In this document: positions 26,000 to 32,995 of the stretch, piece by piece
How the letters are laid out: each line of letters starts with the position of its first letter
How positions within the stretch are numbered: the first letter of the stretch is position 1
DNA from: DSBG01 sp049975365
GTDB taxonomy: Bacteria > Desulfobacterota > Desulfomonilia > UBA1062
Length of the DNA stretch: 34,554 nt
Assembly (NCBI GenBank): GCA_049975365.1
Contig: JBNGDS010000033.1
Coordinates: forward strand, 1 to 34,554
Reading direction: 5' to 3'
Program-made: the position numbers and the translations under genes
The notes under the pieces: generated by a model
Seen by the model: the letters and a program-made list of their open reading frames with translations, nothing else
Databases searched by the model: none
What the model was told of the DNA's origin: nothing

Positions 26000-26038
26000 G
26001 GGCACCGCGTGCCCTTCATTCCTTGGGAAGCGGTGCCC
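26000..26038 (+). other. Alternative hairpins between ugpB and ugpA
   Basis: gggcaccgc (26000-26008) pairs with gcggtgccc (26030-26038) across 21 bases, or its first six bases pair with gtgccc (26009-26014) across three. The two folds exclude each other. Such intercistronic structures often protect binding-protein mRNA or limit read-through to permease genes. It lies 15 bases before the ugpA start. Confidence 0.55.
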
Positions 26039-26053
26039 TGTGAGCCGGCACGC

Positions 26054-26944
26054 ATGATAAAACGATCCATCTTCACATCACGGACACTGCCGTACCTCCT
26101 GATCCTGCCGCAGGTCGCTGTGACGCTCACATTTTTCTACTGGCCTGCTGCCCAGGGCCTGATGCGTTCATTCATGCTCAGCGATCCCTTCGGGGGCAGA
26201 AGCAAGTTCGTCTGGTTCGACAATTTCATCACGCTGTTCACCGATCCGCTCTACCTGAAATCCATTGTAACCACGTGTATTTTTAGTGCACTTGTGGCAT
26301 TTGTCTCGATTTCGATCGGATTGTTCATCGCGACAATGGCCAATCGGGCACTGAGGGCAAAGGCAGTCATGAGGACTCTCCTCATCTGGCCCTATGCAGT
26401 CGCGCCGGCGATTTCAGGCATTCTGTGGCTGTTCCTGCTCCATCCGTCATACGGGGTTGTTTCCTTTGCCATCAAGCAGTGGTTCGGCGTTGACTGGAAC
26501 CCGGTTCTGAAGGGATCCGATGCCCTATTCATGGTCATCATGGCGAGTGCATGGAAGGAAATCAGCTACAATTTCGTGTTCTTCATGGCCGGCATGCAGG
26601 CCATACCAACGTCTCTCATCGAAGCGGCTGCCATTGACGGGGCAAGCCCGTTCAGGAGGTTCTGGACCATCACGATCCCCCTGCTGTCGCCGACCCTGTT
26701 CTTTGTCACGGTCATGAACATCATCTATTCGTTTTTCGAGACGTTCGGCGTCATCCACACCATGACCCAGGGGGGTCCTGGCGGCGCCACGAATATCCTG
26801 GTCTACAAGGTGTATCAGGATGGGTTCATCGGGTTGAACCTCGGTTCCTCATCGGCACAGTCCGTAGTGCTCATGACCCTGATCATCACGATCACCGTTC
26901 TGCAGTTCAAGTACGTGGAGCGGAAGGTCCAGTACGTGGGGTAG
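26054..26944 (+). CDS. ugpA: sn-Glycerol-3-phosphate-type permease (UgpA)
   Basis: A 296-residue inner-membrane permease, near-identical in length to E. coli UgpA (295). About six helices are present, with shared blocks such as YLLILPQVAVTL, DPFGGRSKFVWFDNF, LIWPYAVAPAISGILW and the EAA loop SLIEAAAIDGASPFRRF that docks on the ATPase. I use the ATG at 26054 (MIKRSIFTSR); a GTG at 26009 would start inside the hairpin and has no counterpart. The ribosome site is weak, consistent with dependence on upstream translation or the hairpin. ugpE begins five bases after its stop. Confidence 0.95.
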   Translation: MIKRSIFTSRTLPYLLILPQVAVTLTFFYWPAAQGLMRSFMLSDPFGGRSKFVWFDNFITLFTDPLYLKSIVTTCIFSALVAFVSISIGLFIATMANRALRAKAVMRTLLIWPYAVAPAISGILWLFLLHPSYGVVSFAIKQWFGVDWNPVLKGSDALFMVIMASAWKEISYNFVFFMAGMQAIPTSLIEAAAIDGASPFRRFWTITIPLLSPTLFFVTVMNIIYSFFETFGVIHTMTQGGPGGATNILVYKVYQDGFIGLNLGSSSAQSVVLMTLIITITVLQFKYVERKVQYVG

Positions 26945-26949
26945 GAACG

Positions 26950-27870
26950 ATGACAGAAAAGACACCCATCCTCGACACGCTCACGTACACCTTCCTGATG
27001 GCCGGCATCCTGATCGTCGGGTTCCCCATCATCTATGCCGTGATTGCAGCAACACTGACCCTGGAGGACGTGACCAGGGTGCCCATGCCGCTCATCCCTG
27101 GCGATCAGTTCCTGATCAACATCAAGGCCGCGTGGATCAATGGAAATCTCGGAACAAACCTGTTCAACTCGTTCATCATGGCGTCGGGGATCACCATCGG
27201 GAAGATCGCTGTTTCCCTGCTGGGCGCGTTCTCCATCGTGTACTTCGACTATCGGCTTCGCACGGTGGCCTTCGTATCCGTTTTCTGCACCCTCATGCTC
27301 CCGGTGGAAGTCAGGATCCTCCCGACGTACGAGATGGCTGCAAATCTTCTTGGTCCGTTCCAGGGGCTCTGGGAACTGCTTCACCTGGACGGCGTCGTTC
27401 GATGGATCACGGGCCACGATATCGAGGTGTCCCTGGAATGGAGCCTGCTGGACAGTTACACCGGCCTCATCATGCCCCTGGTCGCCTCTGCGACCTGCAC
27501 CTTCCTCTTCCGCCAGTTCTTCCTCACCGTGCCGGAAGAGCTGTGTGAGGCGGCAAAGATGGATGGTGCATCCGCAATGACATTTTTCAGAAAGATTCTC
27601 CTGCCGTTGTCAAAGACCAATATTGCAGCCCTGGTGGTCATTGAATTTGTCTACGGGTGGAATCAGTATCTCTGGCCGCTTCTCATCACGACCAACCCGA
27701 AGATGATGACAGCAGTCATTGGGCTTCAGAATATCATCCCTGCAGCAGACGATATCCCGTACTGGAATGTAGCCCTTGCGGGGGCACTGATCGTCATGCT
27801 GCCGCCGGTTCTGGTGGTGCTCTTCATGCAGCGGTGGTTCGTCAAGGGGCTGGTCGAGAGGGAGAAGTGA
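26950..27870 (+). CDS. ugpE: sn-Glycerol-3-phosphate-type permease (UgpE)
   Basis: A 306-residue permease, partner of UgpA. It shares LDSYTGLIMPLVASATCTFLFRQFF and the EAA loop EELCEAAKMDGASAMTFF with E. coli UgpE, and ends in MQRWFVKGLVEREK like it. Compared with E. coli UgpE (281 residues), there are about 25 extra residues before LDSY, around GPFQGLWELLHLDGVVRWITGHDIEV, in a loop that is short in the E. coli protein. The ATG at 26950 is five bases after ugpA. Its last 29 bases overlap the convergent gene at 27842, so no terminator fits between them. Confidence 0.94.
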   Translation: MTEKTPILDTLTYTFLMAGILIVGFPIIYAVIAATLTLEDVTRVPMPLIPGDQFLINIKAAWINGNLGTNLFNSFIMASGITIGKIAVSLLGAFSIVYFDYRLRTVAFVSVFCTLMLPVEVRILPTYEMAANLLGPFQGLWELLHLDGVVRWITGHDIEVSLEWSLLDSYTGLIMPLVASATCTFLFRQFFLTVPEELCEAAKMDGASAMTFFRKILLPLSKTNIAALVVIEFVYGWNQYLWPLLITTNPKMMTAVIGLQNIIPAADDIPYWNVALAGALIVMLPPVLVVLFMQRWFVKGLVEREK

Positions 27871-30800
27871 TGGCCTGCTCCGAGCAGAGCTCCTTCTGGA
27901 TCGTTTCGAGATACTGTCCTGATCTGTCCAGATAGAACGCCAGCGCCCGGGAAAAGTTCTTGCCCACGATCCCGTCAAGGAAGAGCTGGCTTATTTCACG
28001 GTCTCTCGAGAGGATGGATTGGGTCTTGACGAAAATCCTGACCTCTTCGGGGGAGAGTTCCTTCAGGATCATGGTGAGCGCACTTCTGGCTCGTGGCTGG
28101 TACATCCAGAAATAGAGAAGATCGAGGGCATGAATGCTGATGATGTGCTCCAGATCGGTTATCTCTTTGTGGAGCGTGTGGAAGAATTCCTGCGGCGAGT
28201 CGAGCTTTTCGAGGATATCTGATTCAGGGAAGTAGATCTCCATGCCGGCATAACTGTTGAAGAGCTGATCCAGCTTGCTCCTGTAATCACGCAGGCGAAT
28301 GCCGATATTCGTGTACCGGTCCGCAAACCCCTCGATGATCCCTGCCACGCAGTCAGACGCTGCCTTGGAGATGATGGCAGCCCATTTCTGGAGAATGTGA
28401 TTGACCCCGAGGATGCCAAACCCCGCCAGGACAGCTGCGAGAACGATGTTGAACAGGATTGCCAGGGGGATTGACAGGACGGTGCGGAAGAAGTTTCCAA
28501 TGATGACCCCCTTCTGGAATCCCCGGAAGGCATTGTGCGATGAGATGTAGAGGCCGTTTGCAACGGCCATCACCGTGTAGAGCAGGACAGGTCCTGTCTC
28601 AACGGTAATGCCGAACATCCTGTCGAGGAACAGGGTCTTAGTGATGTAGTCGAGCAGAGGCACAGAGAATCCTGTAAACAGGAGGGAATCCGTCAGCCGT
28701 TCCCAGCTCACGTAGTCATCCCACTTGAGGAGAGGGGACCGACGGAATCCGCCCCCGCCAAGCACGGATTGAAGGATGTTCCTCAGGCCCGTGATCCCGA
28801 ACCAGATGAATGCCCCGAAGTAGCCGAGCAGCCACCAGTCCTTGGTCAGGTAGAAGGTCAGAAAGGCGGGAAGGAATCCGAGAATGATCTTGATCCAGAT
28901 TTTCAGCGTGGTGTTCAGATATCTCCAGGATATCGGGCTGGAGCGCTTGCGCCCCTCGGGGGGGTGGAGATAGAGCTGGTTCGTTCCTTCCGCGTCGATA
29001 CCCCCCAGCGTCAGCACATTCCCCTCGTCACCAATAATGGTGGAATTCTGGATCATGACCCACTCTTCTTGACGTCTCTTGCCGATGAATCTCAATCCAG
29101 GGAAATTTTCCACCCAGCGAATGAGCGTACTCAGAAACGAACTTGAAATCTCTCGTGGGATATAGGCTACCCGCAGGTACACGCCCGTGTAGATGGGGAC
29201 GATGAATCGGGAAGCTGAAAGAGATGAGTGGATGTTTCTTTGAACACGCGGCGGCAGGGTGTCCCGTATGACAAGCCCCATACCGTAGAGGTGGCGCGAT
29301 CGCCCTGCTGAATCGCTCCCGACGCGGCTTTTGAGGATCGTGGTGTCATACAGGGAGTGGAGTGATCCGATGTCACGCAGGATGCCGGTCAGGCGCTCTT
29401 TCCTGGATGCCTTGTCCGGATGGTTCGACTCCTCCACCTTCTGGAGGATATCGTGCAGGATCCGTTTGAGGGTGATGACGTTGCCGCTGTTCAATGCGCG
29501 TTGAAGCTCGTTGATTTCATCATAGGGGGGAGTTTTCCCTGTGATATAGTCCTTGAGGTTGAAGTTCTCCAGGTGCGTGATCTTGCCCCTGCAGTCGTAG
29601 ATGATCTCCATGACATCCTCGATGTCAAGGCCGGTGAGTCCCAGGGTGATGCTGTATCCTGAATGGAGATGCTCGAGACGTTCGATGAGTTCCCGGGGCG
29701 AGAGCGTGAGCAGACCGGGAACATCCGGATCGTCCTGGGGCACGTTCGGATCAGGGATTCCAGGATTCGACGCAGGCCTCAGGAATTTTTCCACGATGGC
29801 CTCCGAATCGAGGGTGTTCATTTCATCCACGAGCCGCTCTATCTCGTCTTGTTCGTTCTGGCCTGATGTAGGATAGATGGACCTCAGTTCCTCGGTTCGG
29901 GCCTGCATGACGTGCAGCATTTTTGTGTGAATGAATTCGGAGAGGTGGAGGATTGATACCTGACCCATTCCCACAAATCGGATGAATTCCGTTCTATCGA
30001 GTTCTTCGACATCGAGCCCGTAGGTTTCTCTGATGGTGTTCCGATGCCTGGTATTGAATTCGTCAAGGATGGACAGGACGTAACGCTGCCTGTATTCGGA
30101 TGCCCGCTTGCCTTCCTCCGTGAAGGCTGTCACATGGGGCTCGTTCAAGAAGCTCAGGTAGTCCTGCGTATCCAGGAGGCCCCGCGGAGCCCAGATAATC
30201 TGAACATACCTGTCCCGGAACCTCGGGGTGAACTCGATGCCGATCCTGACTCTGATTCCCATGATCTGAGCTGCCTCGAGGAGCTCTTCCGCCACATCCG
30301 ACTTCACGTAGTGGTAATAGATGATCTTGAGCCTGCGGATACCCTTGATCCAGGCATCCATGATGAGGTGGGAAGGGGACTTCCTTCCCTTGGTATTGAC
30401 ATCGTGAACATGGTCGTCAGTGGCGATCTGGTTCCATTCCTCCGGCATTTCGATGAGATGGTGTTTGAGCAGCTGCTCCCTGATGATACGGGGTTTTCCC
30501 GACGCAGCGAGGCGGAAGTCGTGGGCCAGTTCGAGCCGGCTGCGAAGATCGCCCTGCAGGCGGACCAGCCTTTTCATGATCTGTATGAGAACACGCGCAG
30601 TGTTTGTCCAGAGGTCGGTCTGTGCACTGGAAAGCACCTCGTCTTTCAATGCCCGCAGCGCATTCAGCCTGTCTTTTGCTTCACCGATATCGAGAGAGTT
30701 CAGGAGGTGGGCCACGGCATAGGCGATTCGCAGCTCCCGCGACGCCGCCATTTCCCGTATGCCGTGGGGATGAAGATACGGGTTCAGCAGGGTCTTGATG

Positions 30801-30898
30801 TACACACGCGATCTGTCTCTGTGCAGAACCTCGTTCACGATCTCCAGCAGATCGTGATCTTCTTTGTCAAACAGTATCGCAGGCATTCGGTTCTTCAT
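27842..30898 (-). CDS. Giant protein: divergent PHP-like domain plus membrane domain
   Basis: About 1018 residues from the ATG at 30898 (the frame is open to an ATG at 31033, which would overlap the divergent HAD gene; residue numbers below use the longer form). Residues 200-380 fit the PHP phosphoesterase pattern: DDHVH (206-210), an ArG-like block ending in H241, GIE with E267, and a later GMGQVSILHL segment. Q278 stands where a His is usual, so metal binding may be incomplete. Residues 680-880 contain about five membrane helices (WIKIILGFLPAFL, YFGAFIWFGI, LLYTVMAVANGL and others), followed by a helical tail. Function unknown; the pairing of a PHP-like region with a membrane domain is unusual. 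The C-terminus overlaps ugpE by 29 bases on the other strand. Confidence 0.75.
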   Translation of the reverse strand: MKNRMPAILFDKEDHDLLEIVNEVLHRDRSRVYIKTLLNPYLHPHGIREMAASRELRIAYAVAHLLNSLDIGEAKDRLNALRALKDEVLSSAQTDLWTNTARVLIQIMKRLVRLQGDLRSRLELAHDFRLAASGKPRIIREQLLKHHLIEMPEEWNQIATDDHVHDVNTKGRKSPSHLIMDAWIKGIRRLKIIYYHYVKSDVAEELLEAAQIMGIRVRIGIEFTPRFRDRYVQIIWAPRGLLDTQDYLSFLNEPHVTAFTEEGKRASEYRQRYVLSILDEFNTRHRNTIRETYGLDVEELDRTEFIRFVGMGQVSILHLSEFIHTKMLHVMQARTEELRSIYPTSGQNEQDEIERLVDEMNTLDSEAIVEKFLRPASNPGIPDPNVPQDDPDVPGLLTLSPRELIERLEHLHSGYSITLGLTGLDIEDVMEIIYDCRGKITHLENFNLKDYITGKTPPYDEINELQRALNSGNVITLKRILHDILQKVEESNHPDKASRKERLTGILRDIGSLHSLYDTTILKSRVGSDSAGRSRHLYGMGLVIRDTLPPRVQRNIHSSLSASRFIVPIYTGVYLRVAYIPREISSSFLSTLIRWVENFPGLRFIGKRRQEEWVMIQNSTIIGDEGNVLTLGGIDAEGTNQLYLHPPEGRKRSSPISWRYLNTTLKIWIKIILGFLPAFLTFYLTKDWWLLGYFGAFIWFGITGLRNILQSVLGGGGFRRSPLLKWDDYVSWERLTDSLLFTGFSVPLLDYITKTLFLDRMFGITVETGPVLLYTVMAVANGLYISSHNAFRGFQKGVIIGNFFRTVLSIPLAILFNIVLAAVLAGFGILGVNHILQKWAAIISKAASDCVAGIIEGFADRYTNIGIRLRDYRSKLDQLFNSYAGMEIYFPESDILEKLDSPQEFFHTLHKEITDLEHIISIHALDLLYFWMYQPRARSALTMILKELSPEEVRIFVKTQSILSRDREISQLFLDGIVGKNFSRALAFYLDRSGQYLETIQKELCSEQAITSPSRPAP

Positions 30899-31019
30899 AT
30901 CACAGTGTGCAATAACCTGATATAGTATCACGAGTGTATGAGGAAAGAAAAGGATCGTTGTCAATGATATTCTCTGAAATCCCGATTCCATGACGATGGT
31001 ACGATCTGGTGGAAGAACC

Positions 31020-31658
31020 ATGTCATCATGCACGGTGAGGGTCGTTCTCTTTGATTTCGGAGGCGTGATCGCTGAGGAAGGCTTCAGGCTCGGGCTTCAT
31101 GAGATCGCCAGGAGCAATGATCTCGACCCGGAGGCGTTTGCTTCACATGCCAGGAGGGCCCTCCACACCACGGGCTACCTCACAGGGAAGGCAAGTGAAA
31201 CCCGATACTGGCAGGCCCTGCGGGATCAGACCGGCATCCGGGGAAGCGACGAGGATCTCAGGGACATGATCCTGAGCAGGTTTGTTCTGAGGGACTGGAT
31301 GATCGACATCCTCAAGAGAATGAAGAGCCTCTCGCTGAGACTGGTCATCGTGAGCGATCAGACAAACTGGCTCGACGAGTTGGAAGAACGGGATCACTTT
31401 TTTGATCTGTTTGAACGTGTCTTCAACAGCTACCATGTAGGCAGAAGCAAACACGACGAACATCTGTTCAGGGATGTGCTGGATGAGCTGTGCATCGATG
31501 CAGGAGATGCGCTGTTCGTGGATGACACGCTCGAGCACGTTGACCGTGCCCGCCGTGCGGGCATCAACACGATCTGGTATACCGGGAAGGAGGCCTTCCT
31601 GAAAGAGATCGCAACGTATTGTCCCGGGATCTCTACCCCGGGTCAATCGACCCCGTAG
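31020..31658 (+). CDS. HAD-superfamily hydrolase (YihX-like)
   Basis: A 213-residue HAD subclass IA protein. Motif I is FDFGGV, with Gly in place of the second Asp, as in YihX-type and epoxide-hydrolase N-terminal HADs. Motif II is IVSDQTNW, the motif III Lys is in RSKHDEHLF, and motif IV is FVDDTLEHVDRAR. The second Asp normally acts as general acid, so activity may be altered. I use the ATG at 31020 (MSSCTVRVVLFDF), which has ggaag upstream. Its final 16 bases overlap the convergent sigma54 regulator, and it is divergent from the giant gene. Substrate unknown; possibly a small phosphate ester. Confidence 0.8.
   Translation: MSSCTVRVVLFDFGGVIAEEGFRLGLHEIARSNDLDPEAFASHARRALHTTGYLTGKASETRYWQALRDQTGIRGSDEDLRDMILSRFVLRDWMIDILKRMKSLSLRLVIVSDQTNWLDELEERDHFFDLFERVFNSYHVGRSKHDEHLFRDVLDELCIDAGDALFVDDTLEHVDRARRAGINTIWYTGKEAFLKEIATYCPGISTPGQSTP
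31623..31642. terminator. Weak hairpin at the HAD/regulator convergent junction
   Basis: cccggg (31623-31628) and cccggg (31637-31642) pair across an 8-base loop, directly after the stop of the minus-strand regulator and inside the HAD gene. No T-tract on either side, so terminator function is uncertain. Confidence 0.3.
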
Positions 31659-32995
31659 CGCTTGAGCTTCTTGTGCAGGGTGGCCCTGGTGATGCCGAGT
31701 CTGCGGGCAGCCTCGCTCTTATTCCCCCCCACGGTATCCAGCGTCTTGAGGATGGTGGTTTTCTCCATCTCATCAAGGGGGACATCGATCGGGATCTCGT
31801 GGGCAGGAGCCTGCTTCCCGAGGTCATGGGGAATGATGGTGAGGTCCTGCTCGGTGAGGTATGCTGAACCTGAGAGCACAACCGCACTCTCGATGGAATT
31901 CATGATCTCCCTGACATTCCCGGGCCAGTGGTATCGTATGAGCCTGTCCATCGCCTGGGGAGTGAACCCCTTGACAGGTTTGTTGTTCTTGGCGGCAAAG
32001 GCTGAAAGAAAGTGCTCGGCGAGCAGGGGAATATCTTCCCGCCGCTCTCTCAGGGGGGGAACGACAAGAGTGATCACGTTCAGGCGATAGTAGAGATCTT
32101 CCCTGAACGCACCTTCACGGACCAGAGTCGGCAGGTCTTTGTTTGTCGCTGCAATGATCCTCACATCCACCCGGATGAGCTCTTCTCCCCCTACACGGGT
32201 GAATTCCTTTTCCTGCAGTACGCGCAGCAGTTTTGCCTGCATGGCCAGCGACATCTCGCTCACCTCGTCGAGAAACAGGCTGCCCCCGTCGGCCTGCTTG
32301 AATCGCCCCTCCCTGCGACGCAGGGCTCCGGTAAAGGACCCCTTTTCATGACCGAACAGCTCGCTCTCCAGGAGACCTTCCGAGATGGCGGCACAGTTGA
32401 TTTTAATGAACGGGTTTTCTTTTCGTGGGCTGTTGAAGTGGATGGCCCCGGCAATCATCTCCTTGCCCGTTCCGGACTCTCCGGTTATCAGGACTGTTGC
32501 TTCCGACGATGCTGCCCGTGCGGTTGTCTCCATCAACTTCATCATGGCAGGGCTCTTCCCGATGATGTTCCGGGTGTCGAAGTGTTCCCCGATCATCTCC
32601 TTGAGAAGCTTGTTTTCCTCCTTCAGCCGGCTGTGCTCCATTGCCTGTTCCATCTTGAGGCGCATCTCATCGAAATCCAGGGGCTTGGTGAGGTATTCAT
32701 ATGCCCCCTTTTTCATGGCCTCGATGGCGGACTCGATCGAGGAGTAGGCCGTCATGATGATGACCGGGATGGCGGGATTGATGTCCTTGATGACCCCCAG
32801 CGCCTTAAGGCCTGAGATCTTCACCATCCTAATGTCCATGAGGATCAGATCAAACGGCTTGGCCTGCACCATCTCGATGGCGGACGATCCATCATCGGCC
32901 TCATCCACATCATATCCCCAGCCGGACAGCAGGGTTCTGAGCATGGTTCGGTGCCCGGTGTCGTCGTCCACCACGAGGATGTTTCTCCTGTTCAT
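31643..32995 (-). CDS. Sigma54-dependent response regulator (ZraR/NtrC type)
   Basis: A 450-residue activator. The receiver domain (about 4-120) carries D54 (LMDIRM). The AAA+ domain has Walker A GESGTGKE (172-179), GSFTGA (219-224; canonical GAFTGA) that contacts sigma54, Walker B GSLFLDEV and the RFREDLYYRL segment. A Fis-type helix-turn-helix (GGNKSEAARRLGITRATLHKKLKRYG) ends it. It would activate sigma54 promoters on phosphorylation by the adjacent kinase; its targets are unknown. Its ATG overlaps the kinase stop by four bases. No matching sigma54 promoter was found in this window. Confidence 0.95.
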   Translation of the reverse strand: MNRRNILVVDDDTGHRTMLRTLLSGWGYDVDEADDGSSAIEMVQAKPFDLILMDIRMVKISGLKALGVIKDINPAIPVIIMTAYSSIESAIEAMKKGAYEYLTKPLDFDEMRLKMEQAMEHSRLKEENKLLKEMIGEHFDTRNIIGKSPAMMKLMETTARAASSEATVLITGESGTGKEMIAGAIHFNSPRKENPFIKINCAAISEGLLESELFGHEKGSFTGALRRREGRFKQADGGSLFLDEVSEMSLAMQAKLLRVLQEKEFTRVGGEELIRVDVRIIAATNKDLPTLVREGAFREDLYYRLNVITLVVPPLRERREDIPLLAEHFLSAFAAKNNKPVKGFTPQAMDRLIRYHWPGNVREIMNSIESAVVLSGSAYLTEQDLTIIPHDLGKQAPAHEIPIDVPLDEMEKTTILKTLDTVGGNKSEAARRLGITRATLHKKLKRYGVD

